A stretch of DNA of 64,000 nucleotides from Azotimanducus sp965220185 (GTDB lineage Bacteria; Pseudomonadota; Gammaproteobacteria; Pseudomonadales; Azotimanducaceae): the NCBI GenBank assembly GCA_965220185.1, contig OZ244807.1, forward strand, positions 124,001-188,000, given 5' to 3'. The position numbers were made by a program, and so were the translations under genes. The notes under the pieces are model-generated. The model made no database searches. It saw only the letters and a program-made list of their open reading frames with translations, and was not told where the DNA came from. Positions 24,018 to 32,909 of the stretch are shown here, one piece after another. The stretch's first letter is position 1. Every line of letters starts with the position of its first letter.

Positions 24018-24710
24018 ATGTCCTCCGTGCAAGCCCATATCATTCAGCATCTGGCGTTCGAGGACTTGGGCAGCATTGGCGATGTGCTTCGAAAGCGCGG
24101 TGTCATTGCTGAGACCATTGACGCCACTCGCGGTGACTTCAATTCGGCGCGCGATTCAGACCTTGTCATCGTTCTCGGCGGGCCGATCAGTGCCAATGAC
24201 ACCAAGCGCTTTCCGTTTCTCGCTGATGAACGCGCGCTGATCGAGCACAGGCTCAAGCGCGCGCTGCCGACGCTCGGCATTTGCCTCGGCGCACAGCTCA
24301 TGGCGCAAGTGCTCGGCGCCAAGATCTATCCGATGGCACACAAGGAAATCGGCTTCTCGGCACTGCGCTTGACTGAAGCAGGCAAGACGCACGCTTTGAG
24401 CGCGGTGACGACACCCGTCTTGCATTGGCACGGCGAGATGTTCGACCTCCCCTCAGACGCACTACGGCTGGCCTCCACTGATGTTTGCCGTGAGCAAGCG
24501 TTTGCGTTCGAGATGCACAGCCTTGCTTTGCAGTTTCACTTGGAAGTGCGCACACGCGAACTCGAACGCTGGCTGGTAGGGCACATTGTCGAGCTTGAGG
24601 CGGCTGGGGTTGATCTAGAAACGCTGCGTTCACAAGCGAACCAGTGGGGCAATGCGCTTGAGAAGGAGGCGCATCGGGTGTTGAGCGCTTGGCTTGACGG
24701 GCTTGGATGA
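24018..24710 (+). CDS. Class I glutamine amidotransferase domain protein
   Basis: 230 residues from MSSVQAHIIQHLAFEDLGSI. Nucleophilic Cys in LPTLGICLGAQLMAQVLGA, catalytic His in LALQFHLEV, and VIVLGGPISAND before them. Stand-alone GMP-synthase-like amidotransferase; in family members without a synthase domain the acceptor is unknown. No amide-acceptor partner gene is adjacent, although purC sits head to head with it. Confidence 0.88.
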   Translation: MSSVQAHIIQHLAFEDLGSIGDVLRKRGVIAETIDATRGDFNSARDSDLVIVLGGPISANDTKRFPFLADERALIEHRLKRALPTLGICLGAQLMAQVLGAKIYPMAHKEIGFSALRLTEAGKTHALSAVTTPVLHWHGEMFDLPSDALRLASTDVCREQAFAFEMHSLALQFHLEVRTRELERWLVGHIVELEAAGVDLETLRSQANQWGNALEKEAHRVLSAWLDGLG

Positions 24711-24732
24711 GTTGGCAGCAAATAATCCGACG

Positions 24733-24801
24733 TGTATACGAAAAGCAGCTTTTGTTGACATTTTGGCTCATTGTGTATAGAAAAGTCTTATTTCCTATAC
24801 A
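24733..24801 (+). promoter_or_regulatory. Promoter and operator-like repeats upstream of the Fic gene
   Basis: TTGACA at 24755-24760 and TATAGA at 24776-24781 (15-bp spacer). TGTATAG at 24774-24780 is inverted as CTATACA at 24795-24801, covering the -10 region and start site, with a third TGTATAC at 24733. Fits autorepression by the winged-helix end of the Fic protein. Confidence 0.5.
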
Positions 24802-24831
24802 TGACAGGCCAATGTGCCTGAACGTGATGCG

Positions 24832-25914
24832 ATGAATCAAGCTTCCATTCCGCTGCTGCCGCCAACCGCTGAACTTGAGTCCTGGCAGGTACTCAAAAAA
24901 CTTTCCGTTGCGAGAGGCCACTTGGGAGAGCTAAAAGGTCTGTCCAAATCCATTCCCAATGAGCGGATTCTCATCAACACACTGGCCTTGCAAGAGGCGA
25001 AGGCGAGCTCCGAAATCGAGAACATCATCACAACCCACGACGAGCTGTACCGGGTCAACCTGCTCCCTGATCGATACAACAACGCGGCGGCAAAAGAAGT
25101 TAGCCGCTATGTCATGGCATTGAACAAAGCATTCTCGCTCATCCGGAAAGATAAACTCTTGACGCTGAACAACATCATCGAAGTTCATGGTGTTCTTGAA
25201 GAGAATGATGCCGGGTTCCGAAAGCTGCCCGGCACAGTTATCAAAAACGAACAGACTGGAGAAACCGTTCACACGCCGCCGCAGAATCATGCGGAAATCG
25301 TCACCCTGATGAACAACCTTGAGCAGTTTATGAACGACCCCGACATGTGCGACGCAGACCCTCTGATCAAAATGGCGGTCATCCACCACCAGTTCGAAAC
25401 TATCCATCCCTTCTACGATGGCAATGGGCGAACAGGGCGCATCATTCACATCATCTACCTCGTCACTCAAGGCTTGCTCGACCTGCCGGTGCTGTACCTC
25501 AGTCGCCATATCACTCAGAACAAGTCGGAGTACTACCAATTGCTGCAATCCACGCACGAAACCGCTGACTGGGAGGCGTGGATTCTCTATATGCTAGATG
25601 GCGTCATAGAGACATCCCTGCGAACCCTGATGACCGTCAACAACATCAAAGAAGCCATGTCGCATTTCAAGCATCGGGTTCGATCAGCTTTGCCACGGAT
25701 CTACAGCCAAGATCTGGTCAATAGCCTTTTCCGACATCCTTACAAGACGATAGCGACTATGCAGCGCGACCTCTCCGTATCCCGCTTGACGGCGAGCCGT
25801 TATCTGAACTTGCTTTTGGAAGAAGAGCTACTAGAAAAATTCAAAAGCGGACGCCACAGCATTTATGTGAACCGCGCCTTGTTCGATCTGCTTCTCGACG
25901 CGCCGAACGCTTGA
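24832..25914 (+). CDS. Fic-family AMP-transferase with C-terminal winged helix
   Basis: 360 residues from MNQASIPLLPPTAELESWQV; GTG at 24814 is an alternative start. N-terminal inhibitory-type helix LQEAKASSEIENIITTHDEL (S/T-x-x-x-E-N motif, SSEIEN), typical of class II Fic proteins, then the core HPFYDGNGRTGRIIHIIYL, the active site of AMPylating Fic enzymes. The C-terminus has a DNA-binding wing (TIATMQRDLSVSRLTASRYL and KSGRHSIYVN). The inhibitory motif in the same protein means no separate antitoxin is needed. Target unknown. Confidence 0.9.
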   Translation: MNQASIPLLPPTAELESWQVLKKLSVARGHLGELKGLSKSIPNERILINTLALQEAKASSEIENIITTHDELYRVNLLPDRYNNAAAKEVSRYVMALNKAFSLIRKDKLLTLNNIIEVHGVLEENDAGFRKLPGTVIKNEQTGETVHTPPQNHAEIVTLMNNLEQFMNDPDMCDADPLIKMAVIHHQFETIHPFYDGNGRTGRIIHIIYLVTQGLLDLPVLYLSRHITQNKSEYYQLLQSTHETADWEAWILYMLDGVIETSLRTLMTVNNIKEAMSHFKHRVRSALPRIYSQDLVNSLFRHPYKTIATMQRDLSVSRLTASRYLNLLLEEELLEKFKSGRHSIYVNRALFDLLLDAPNA

Positions 25915-25964
25915 CTTTCAGCCAAGCATGTGTGCGAGACTGGCTTTTTCGACGGGAGGTTGCC

Positions 25965-27161
25965 ATGTCAGTGACCAGGATAGGAACACGACTCTGCCTC
26001 GCTTTGGGGTTCGCGGCCTCCGCCTTGTCGCATGGCACAGAGCCAAGCGAACAAGAGGTGCTCGCGCGGCTTGCCGAATCGGAAGCGAGCATACTTTTCT
26101 GGTCGCAGGCTGATCGGCGGATTGGCTTCCGCCATATCGCCGAGCTTCTTCCATCGAGGCTGATCGAGCCGGGTGACTTGCCTTCGATGCTGCGCGACGC
26201 GCCGCTTGATCTCGGCGCCGTGCGTTATCGGGTCGAAGGGCAAGACCATGCCATGTCCGACTACCTTGATGATCCTGGCCATGTCGGGCTGATTGTCGTT
26301 CGCGGCGATGATGTCCTGTTCGAGCACTACGCTGACGGCAATGACCGGAAAAGCCTGTGGATATCGTTTTCAGTGGCCAAGTCAGTGACCTCAATGCTCA
26401 TCGGCGCGGCCATCAAAGACGGCTTTATTCGAAGCGTTGACGATCCGGTGGTTGATTATCTGCCGCACCTGCGGGGCACCGGCTATGCGCGGGCGAGCAT
26501 CCGCGATGTTCTTAGAATGGCATCGGGCGTCCGCTGGAACGAGGACTACACCGACCCGGCATCCGATGTGGCGCTCGCGGGCGGTGCCAACGGCAGGGCC
26601 CTGCTGAACTACCTCGCCAAGCTGCCAACCGAGCACGAACCGGGGACAGTGTTCAACTACAACACCGGCGAAACGAATCTCGTCGGCCAACTGCTGCGGG
26701 CGGCGATCGGCAACAATGCCGCCACCTACCTGAGCCACAAGATTTGGCGGCCTTTCGGCATGGAACATGCGGCCTACTGGTCTCTCGGAGAGGTCGGCGG
26801 CGGCGAACTCGGCGGCTGCTGCATCAACGCTTCGCTGCGCGACTATGCCCGACTCGGCCAATTCGCGATGCGTGACGGCGTGTTGCCAAATGGCGAGCGG
26901 GTGCTACCCGAGGGCTGGATGGACGAATCAATCGAACCCTCAGCGGGTTATGAAGGCTATGGCTATCTGTGGTGGCTATTCGACGATGGCAGCTACGCCG
27001 CCCGCGGCATATTCGGGCAACTGATTCAGCTGTACCCCGACGACAATCTCGTCATCGCCGCTCACGGCAACGCCAGCGCCGCGACGGACACGAGATACCG
27101 CGTCCATCAAGGGGCGCTTGTTCCGGCGATCAGGGCGTATCTGGCCGAGGGGCAGGGGTGA
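25965..27161 (+). CDS. Serine hydrolase, class C beta-lactamase-like
   Basis: 398 residues from MSVTRIGTRLCLALGFAASA, with GGGAGG upstream and a signal peptide ending near ALSHG. Catalytic SxxK in ISFSVAKSVTSMLIGAAI, YxN in GTVFNYNTGETNLV, and a late AAHGNASAATDTRYR in place of the KTG box. Typical of penicillin-binding-protein-like esterases or peptidases (EstB/CubicO family) rather than true beta-lactamases. Probably periplasmic. Confidence 0.88.
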   Translation: MSVTRIGTRLCLALGFAASALSHGTEPSEQEVLARLAESEASILFWSQADRRIGFRHIAELLPSRLIEPGDLPSMLRDAPLDLGAVRYRVEGQDHAMSDYLDDPGHVGLIVVRGDDVLFEHYADGNDRKSLWISFSVAKSVTSMLIGAAIKDGFIRSVDDPVVDYLPHLRGTGYARASIRDVLRMASGVRWNEDYTDPASDVALAGGANGRALLNYLAKLPTEHEPGTVFNYNTGETNLVGQLLRAAIGNNAATYLSHKIWRPFGMEHAAYWSLGEVGGGELGGCCINASLRDYARLGQFAMRDGVLPNGERVLPEGWMDESIEPSAGYEGYGYLWWLFDDGSYAARGIFGQLIQLYPDDNLVIAAHGNASAATDTRYRVHQGALVPAIRAYLAEGQG

Positions 27162-27259
27162 AGGTGTCTTCCCGCCGCTCATGGCGCGAAATCCCCTCGT
27201 AATGCAGATCTATGCGGCGCTTTCATCTCCCATGTTGCGTGAAGTGTTTTGCGGCCCGC

Positions 27260-27287
27260 TTGGATCGATTGCAAATCATGCTATACT
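27260..27287 (+). promoter_or_regulatory. Putative sigma70 promoter of the poly-C gene
   Basis: TTGGAT (27260-27265), 16-bp spacer, TATACT (27282-27287), 41 bp before the ATG at 27329. AAGGAG at 27318-27323 with a 5-bp gap is the ribosome-binding site. Confidence 0.55.
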
Positions 27288-27328
27288 AGCAGCCTTTCCT
27301 GGTTTCCACTCTTTCTGAAGGAGACGCA

Positions 27329-27920
27329 ATGAGAAAAGAGTTCACCCCCCCCCCCCCCCCTCAATAAGAACTTAACAGGTAAATCAACCCTATCAGCCCT
27401 CAAGGATTGCTTTCAAAGGGCATTCATTTTTGTGCTGGCGGCGATGATGGCATCGCCTGTGAACGCGCAGCTTTTGGGAATAGGACGCGGTAGCTGTTAT
27501 ACAGGTGCGAGTGTTCTAAATGACCGATTCATTAGCGTGACAGCTGGAGCGAAAGTGACAGACATCGTAGTCACGTCACCAGAATTGACCTTGGCTGATG
27601 TGAACCTCCTATTTGCTGGCGCCGCCACCGGTGCCCGACTAAATATCGGAATAGTAGGTCGTGATGGTAATTTTGTCTATGGCGCGTATTTCGGTATGGG
27701 CACCGTTAGCAGTGGTCAGGCCGTGCCTGCCCAAAAGAGAACCTTCCATAACCTGAAGCCATCAACCGCTTACGTCGCAAGGATTTTTCTAGATGAAGTT
27801 AAGGGTCCCGTTGAGGAACCCGAATGCTTTAAGAGGCAAATCCAAGGAACAGTTTACCGCACGATTTGCCACAAGCCTGATCTCGCACGACAATGCTTTG
27901 CGACGAACCGGGCCCAGTAA
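27329..27920 (+). CDS. Secreted protein with poly-C tract at its 5' end (out of frame as sequenced)
   Basis: ATG at 27329 has a strong AAGGAG 5 bp upstream and starts MRKEFTP, then enters a run of 16 C. With 16 C the frame ends at TAA 27365. With 15 (or 12, 18) it would join the downstream open frame, which runs LNKNLTGKSTLSALKDCFQR, then a hydrophobic signal-type segment AFIFVLAAMMASPVNAQ, and a mature part of about 145 residues (LLGIGRGSCYTGASVLND to CFATNRAQ) with several Cys. The internal ATG at 27432 lies within the hydrophobic core and lacks a good ribosome-binding site. No family recognised; probably periplasmic or surface. Phase variation is the simplest reading. Confidence 0.65.
27345..27360 (+). 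repeat. Homopolymer C16
   Basis: Sixteen consecutive C directly after codon five of the secreted-protein gene. It is the only homopolymer of this length that I noticed in the window. Lengths of 12, 15 or 18 would place start and body in frame. Confidence 0.9.
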
Positions 27921-28070
27921 GTGTCTGGCAGGAACTTCTAACCCAGTCAAACACGGAAGTGTCACAACGAACGTGACAACGGCGGCATCCTCGAAGGCTG
28001 AACGCCAGTAGTGCCAACGTTCGGCAGCGCGAATGTGGGGAGGATATATGTGCTCTCTACAGAGGCGCCC

Positions 28071-29240
28071 TCACATCGCGTCGACATCGACCAACTCGCC
28101 GTTCCACAAGCGGCGCACGAATTCGTCGGCAGGCAGAATGTCTATGCCGTCTTCAGTGCGTCGGGCAATTGGCTCAAGACATACAATGGCCCTGCTGCCC
28201 ACGCGCCTGTGGTCCTTGACGAGACTGCGAAGTCCACGCAAGTGCCTTGGCACGATGTGCGCGCTGCACTTGGCCTCGATCGCAAGGCGCATGTCGTCGA
28301 GGATAAAATCGACCTCAATGCCTCCGCTCGTGCGCCAGTAGGTGAGTTCGCAGGCTGGTGCGCAATAGTCGACCCATGCGGACAACTCATGAAACAGCCA
28401 ATTCTCGAATGCCTTCCCATACGCCTCCGAGCCTCGTAGGACCCTGCCTCTTCGCGCAAGTTGGTTGACGACACCCACATCGGAAAAGTAGAACTTGGGC
28501 GCTGCCACGACTCTACGCTTGGAACGTTTGCGCCAAGCTGGCAGCCAGCGACCGAGGTGCGTGTCCACAAGAATTTCAAAGTGCGACTTCGAAGTGTGGT
28601 TCGAGACACCACAGTCGGCGGCGATGTTTGTGAAGTTCACCATCTCACCATCGCACAGCGCCGCCGCATTGAGGAAGCTGGAAAAGGCGGGCAGATTGCG
28701 TACCAGTCCCTCGGCGGCGACCTCTTCCTTCAGGTAGTCGGACACATACGAGTCGAGCAGCCTACCAGCCTGTGGGGATACTGCCGCGCGAGGCAGATAG
28801 CCTCGGCTGAGCATCTGGTCGAGATTGAATTCAACATCCAGTTCGGCGGCAGTGAGACCGTGCAATTGATAACGAAGTGCTCGGCCTCCAAGCAGGTTGG
28901 CAGCACCCCTTCGCAGCTTGACTGCGCTTGAGCCACAAAGGGCGAACTGGATGCCGCGATTCTCAATGAGCCAATGTACTTCATCGAGTAGCGCGGGCAC
29001 TTTCTGAACCTCGTCAATGACGACCTGTGACCCCGCTCCGATTCCCGCGGCATCGAGTTCTTCTCGCAGGTATTCTGGGTTTGTGGCATATCGCCGAAAC
29101 TGCTCCGACTTCAGAAGGTCGATCCAGTGCTCATTCGCATAGCTTTCCTTGAGCAGCGTGGTCTTGCCAGTCTGCCGCGGTCCCCAAAGGAAGAAACTCT
29201 CCCTACCGGGCTGCGGAAGCATCAGTTTCCTCTTGAACAT
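28071..29240 (-). CDS. AAA_14/DUF4143 ATPase
   Basis: 389 residues. Walker A FFLWGPRQTGKTTLLKE, Walker B QVVIDEVQKVPALLDEVHWL, sensor region FALCGSSAVKLRRG, then LGGRALRYQLHGLTAAEL. The C-terminal DUF4143 part has KFYFSDVGVVNQLARRG, FENWLFHELSAW, and a PD-(D/E)XK-like GGIEVDFILDDMRLAIEAKC. A TAATAT box ends about 8 bp before the ATG, within the palindrome TTACATGTAA (29251-29260), so the mRNA may be leaderless and the palindrome an operator. These ATPases are common accessory genes of unclear role. Confidence 0.88.
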   Translation of the reverse strand: MFKRKLMLPQPGRESFFLWGPRQTGKTTLLKESYANEHWIDLLKSEQFRRYATNPEYLREELDAAGIGAGSQVVIDEVQKVPALLDEVHWLIENRGIQFALCGSSAVKLRRGAANLLGGRALRYQLHGLTAAELDVEFNLDQMLSRGYLPRAAVSPQAGRLLDSYVSDYLKEEVAAEGLVRNLPAFSSFLNAAALCDGEMVNFTNIAADCGVSNHTSKSHFEILVDTHLGRWLPAWRKRSKRRVVAAPKFYFSDVGVVNQLARRGRVLRGSEAYGKAFENWLFHELSAWVDYCAPACELTYWRTSGGIEVDFILDDMRLAIEAKCSAHIVPRHLRGLRSLVKDHRRVGSRAIVCLEPIARRTEDGIDILPADEFVRRLWNGELVDVDAM

Positions 29241-29362
29241 GAGTGCAATATTACATGTAATTTAGAAGTGAAGGTTCACGTTTTCTGAGTATAAGCCTGC
29301 GGGATCGAGGCTCTAAGGAATCTCTGTTAGGATAAGCGCGACTCATTTGGGCGTATTGAGCG

Positions 29363-30802
29363 ATGCCTTCCGCGACTCGGGGATTCGACCCTGTGAAGAA
29401 AGAATACCTGCCCCTCGACACCAAAGCATGGCTCAAGCAGAACGAAATAGAGAGAAAAGGTCGTCAGCAAGGAGAAAAGAACCAGCCTGCCACAGAAAGC
29501 ACAGAACTTGACAGCGTTGAAAGCCAGATCGTGGCATGGATCCGTGAACGCGCAACGATATGCAGAGAAGATGTGACCAATTGCCTGCTCGACCTCAAGC
29601 GCAGCTTGACCGAAACGGAAGATGACCACGACTTGCAGGCGCTCGAACAGCGCGTTGAAGAGATCAAACGTGAAGCGGAAAGTCGACTCGCCCAAGAAAT
29701 AGAACGGCGGCGCAATGCCATGTCCTTGCGGGAGGCAAGCGTCAAGGATGAACGATCTGCGCTTGAAGACTTCAAGAACGCAGCAAACCTGAATCGTCCG
29801 GCCGACGATTCGCATCGGAAAAGCGCTTGGATGTGGCTTGCTGGCTTCGCCGTATTTGAAATCATCCTGAATGCCACACTGCTCATGGATGTGAATGCGT
29901 TTGGACTTTTGGGCTCGATTGCACAAATGGCCTTTATCAGTGGCCTCAACGTCGGTGCCTTCGGCTTGGCTTTCGGCGTCCTCATACGCTGGAAAAACCA
30001 TGTCTCCAGGTTCGTCAAGGTGATGAGCTGGTTCGGCGTGGCAGTGTCAATCTCCTTCGTACTGGTGTTTAACTTGCTGGTGGGGCACTTTCGCGACAGC
30101 ATGCAGGCAGTTGTGAGCAACTACGATGTGGACTTGGCCACACTCGGCAGCGATACCATGGATAGGCTGCTAGCCGGGCCGATAGACTTGGGGTCCTTTC
30201 AGTCCCTGCTATTGGTGCTGGTAGGATGCGTCTGCTTTGCAATATCGGCTTGGAAATGGTGGCAGAGAGATGACCCCTATCCAAGATACGGACACCGGGC
30301 GCGCCAAGTGATCGCAGCAGAACAGAGCTTCATCAAAGCCTTTGAAGAAACACAAAACACCCTTGAACGGGCGCTCGAAGATAAGTTTTCATTACTTGAG
30401 GACATTCGGCACAAGCTGGAGATACGACGAGGTAACTGGAAGGAGGTATGTGAAATCGGCAATCATCTGGTCAAGGAATATGTACACCACCTGCGTCAAT
30501 ATCAGGATGACCTCAATCATTTATTGCAGGCATACCGCACGGCCAATCGAGAAAGTCGCTCGACACCTCCTCCGGACCGGTTCGAAAGCACGGAGCAGGT
30601 GGACCCTGGGCTATTGCAGCCTCCAACGTTCGACCCGCCGCCCGAAAGCAGAATCGAGAGGGTGCGAGACACGGTCCACAGCGCGGTCACCGAATTGCAA
30701 GATCGCCTGCGGGACGCGCTCGCGAGCTTCCGCGGACTCAGCGCGCTTGACAATGACGAACGGAACGCGGCAACGGACAGGACACTAGGGCAAGCGCAGT
30801 GA
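29363..30802 (+). CDS. Membrane protein with coiled coils, gene 1 of stator-like cassette
   Basis: 479 residues. Residues about 45-145 are charged helix (KREAESRLAQEIERRR), about 155-260 hold four hydrophobic segments (WMWLAGFAVFEIILNATLL, SGLNVGAFGLAFGVLI, FGVAVSISFVLVFNLLV, LLLVLVGCVCFAISAW), and the remainder is again helical with a proline-rich linker (DRFESTEQVDPGLLQPPTFD). No enzymatic motif. The GTGA overlap with the next gene and tight spacing of all four genes indicate one operon. It could be the membrane scaffold or sensor of the cassette. Family unknown to me. Confidence 0.75.
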   Translation: MPSATRGFDPVKKEYLPLDTKAWLKQNEIERKGRQQGEKNQPATESTELDSVESQIVAWIRERATICREDVTNCLLDLKRSLTETEDDHDLQALEQRVEEIKREAESRLAQEIERRRNAMSLREASVKDERSALEDFKNAANLNRPADDSHRKSAWMWLAGFAVFEIILNATLLMDVNAFGLLGSIAQMAFISGLNVGAFGLAFGVLIRWKNHVSRFVKVMSWFGVAVSISFVLVFNLLVGHFRDSMQAVVSNYDVDLATLGSDTMDRLLAGPIDLGSFQSLLLVLVGCVCFAISAWKWWQRDDPYPRYGHRARQVIAAEQSFIKAFEETQNTLERALEDKFSLLEDIRHKLEIRRGNWKEVCEIGNHLVKEYVHHLRQYQDDLNHLLQAYRTANRESRSTPPPDRFESTEQVDPGLLQPPTFDPPPESRIERVRDTVHSAVTELQDRLRDALASFRGLSALDNDERNAATDRTLGQAQ

Positions 30803-31584
30803 CCGGACCGACAAAGCTGGCGTCATTTCTGGGGCTTGCCATTTTGCTCGGTGTAGCCGTCACCGGATGCACGAACCGTCTCGACGAGAACCTCTGTCCG
30901 ATCGATCGGCCGATCACCCGAAACACTATCCTCTTGCTCGACACTTCCGATCCTCTTTCCCCCAAACACGCAGAAGAACTTCGTCGCCTTATCGGCGAAT
31001 TCACGGAGCAGGGAGCGTCGGAAGACTTTTATGTCGCGCCCGGCGATGCGCTCATCGTCTATGAACTGACATCAGACCTCCATAACTTGAACCCCATACT
31101 GAAGATCTGCAATCCGGGAGACCATCCCGATAGTTGGACTTGGCAGCAAAGTCTCACCGAAGGAAAGCAGATCAAGCTGCGTCAATGGCGGCGTTTTCAT
31201 GAAACTATCACGGGCATGTTTGCGCATGTTCAGTCCGGTGAGGCGCAACACAGTTCACCAATCATTGAAACCTTGGGCATTCTTGTGCCTAGACACGTCA
31301 AGAGCAGCCGAGTCGGTGATTCGGATGTGCATTTCGTTGTGTTTTCCGACCTCTTGCAGCATTCGGAAGCGCTTTCTCAATACGGCGCCTATCCGCCGGC
31401 GGAGGAGGTTCGAGACACGCCTGGTCTTCGACACCTGCGCACTGATCTGACTGGTGTGAGGGTAAGCCTGTTTCGCTTGGAACGACCGCGCGATGCACGT
31501 TGGCAAACACCAGAACACTATTATTGGTGGACTGAGCTAATCCATTCGTTCGGAGGCCAAGTGGTTTCTCAGGAATCCATTTGA
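30799..31584 (+). CDS. Lipoprotein with VWA-like segment, gene 2 of stator-like cassette
   Basis: 261 residues, GTG start overlapping the previous stop. Signal peptide LASFLGLAILLGVAVTGC with lipobox Cys near 24. After the anchor, NTILLLDTSDPLSPKHAEEL resembles the first strand and metal-site loop of a von Willebrand A domain, and later VHFVVFSDLLQHS and GVRVSLFRLERP are consistent with further Rossmann-like strands. Probably periplasmic, lipid-anchored. Its position between two membrane-protein genes suggests a role as envelope partner of the complex. Confidence 0.7.
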   Translation: MTGPTKLASFLGLAILLGVAVTGCTNRLDENLCPIDRPITRNTILLLDTSDPLSPKHAEELRRLIGEFTEQGASEDFYVAPGDALIVYELTSDLHNLNPILKICNPGDHPDSWTWQQSLTEGKQIKLRQWRRFHETITGMFAHVQSGEAQHSSPIIETLGILVPRHVKSSRVGDSDVHFVVFSDLLQHSEALSQYGAYPPAEEVRDTPGLRHLRTDLTGVRVSLFRLERPRDARWQTPEHYYWWTELIHSFGGQVVSQESI

Positions 31585-32909
31585 TGGACGATTCAACGCA
31601 TTCCGGCAGGCGCTTCAAGCCGACGATCCTTTGGGCATTTCTGGTTGGAGCTGGCGCGATCGTTCTGATACGACACCTCTCCCCCGAATTGAGCGGTGCA
31701 ATCTTCGCCACATTCGTTGCGATCGGAGTCATCGTCTGGCACGGATTTGGCCGATGCCAAGAAAATGACTTAGGTCGAGTAGCTGACGACACCTATTACC
31801 TCGGCCTCCTGTTCACGCTGGTTTCACTGGTATCTGCGCTTGTCTACTTGTTCATCATCAACCCGGAAGGCGACTTTGATGAGCGTGCTCAAGCGCTCAT
31901 CGGGAACTTTGGCATCGGCCTGCTCTCCACAGTAGCAGGCATCTTGGGGCGTATCTTGCTGCAAGGTTCTGCGCCCGTTTCCAGATATCTGGACGAACAG
32001 GCGAAGACACAACCTGATGACTTCGCCCAAGAAAGCATGGCCTTGCGCAGACAGGTTCGTGAGGCCACCGATGCCATGCGGCACTTCACTCGCGTGACCT
32101 TGGGCGAAGCACATCAAACCAGAACACACACCAAGCTCGTCATGGGCGAATTCAGCGACGAACTTCGCAGCGCAGCGCAGAAAGCCCTTTCAAAGGCAGC
32201 TTCAGATTGGGAGTCATTCAACGAGGAGCTGGTGCCGATTCAAAAGGCGCTCAATGACACTTCGCGGGCGTTCACAGCGTTGAGCGAAAACATGCGCGAT
32301 AGGGCCGGGCGGACGCAGGAGTTCGCAACAAGCGCTATCGAGGAATTGCGGCAAGAGATCAACGAAGCGGCCAAAGCGTCGAGAGCGGAAGCTATTTCCG
32401 CATGGCGCGAAGCCGCGCAACAGATTCAGGACCACTCATTGCAGATGCACGCTGAGTTGGAGAAGGCGAGCAGAGCGACCTCGCAGCGCGCGGAGTCCTC
32501 ATTGTCGAGCCTTGCCTCCAAGGTTGTTGATAGCAACGATGCCACCGTTCAGGTGTTGAATGATCTTGTGGAACACACACGTCACGCGACGCGATCACTC
32601 GAGAGCCTTGCCACAGGCATCTCCGCGGTGCTGGTGACTCTCAGATCTTTTGACGCAGCGGCGGAGACCGCAGCAGGCGAAGTGGACGCGAAAGTCGAAG
32701 AGGTGAGGCAAGTTCGTGACGAGGTGGTCGAGACAGCCGATTCTTCTCTTGCACAAAGTGTAAAAGCAGAGGAAACGGCGAATCAGCTTTCCAACGAAGT
32801 ATCGACTCAAGTGAGCAGATTGCAGGCGCTATTCGAACTTCTTGAGCAAGTGATCAGTCGATTGAGCAAGGCTGCGCCGCGTCCGTCCAATGTTGATCGA
32901 GGAAATTGA
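31584..32909 (+). CDS. MotA/TolQ-like membrane protein with long helical tail, gene 3 of cassette
   Basis: 441 residues from the ATG at 31584, which shares a base with the preceding stop. Four hydrophobic segments (TILWAFLVGAGAIVLIRHL, LSGAIFATFVAIGVIVW, YYLGLLFTLVSLVSALVYLF, LIGNFGIGLLSTVAGILGRI); the last two, with their G/T-rich faces, look like the channel-lining helices of MotA/ExbB/TolQ. About 310 residues of cytoplasmic helix follow (ELRSAAQKALSKAASDW and similar). Zorya protein ZorA has the same plan: a MotA-like part and a long tail. No ATPase. Proton-driven stator function is inferred. Confidence 0.7.
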   Translation: MDDSTHSGRRFKPTILWAFLVGAGAIVLIRHLSPELSGAIFATFVAIGVIVWHGFGRCQENDLGRVADDTYYLGLLFTLVSLVSALVYLFIINPEGDFDERAQALIGNFGIGLLSTVAGILGRILLQGSAPVSRYLDEQAKTQPDDFAQESMALRRQVREATDAMRHFTRVTLGEAHQTRTHTKLVMGEFSDELRSAAQKALSKAASDWESFNEELVPIQKALNDTSRAFTALSENMRDRAGRTQEFATSAIEELRQEINEAAKASRAEAISAWREAAQQIQDHSLQMHAELEKASRATSQRAESSLSSLASKVVDSNDATVQVLNDLVEHTRHATRSLESLATGISAVLVTLRSFDAAAETAAGEVDAKVEEVRQVRDEVVETADSSLAQSVKAEETANQLSNEVSTQVSRLQALFELLEQVISRLSKAAPRPSNVDRGN

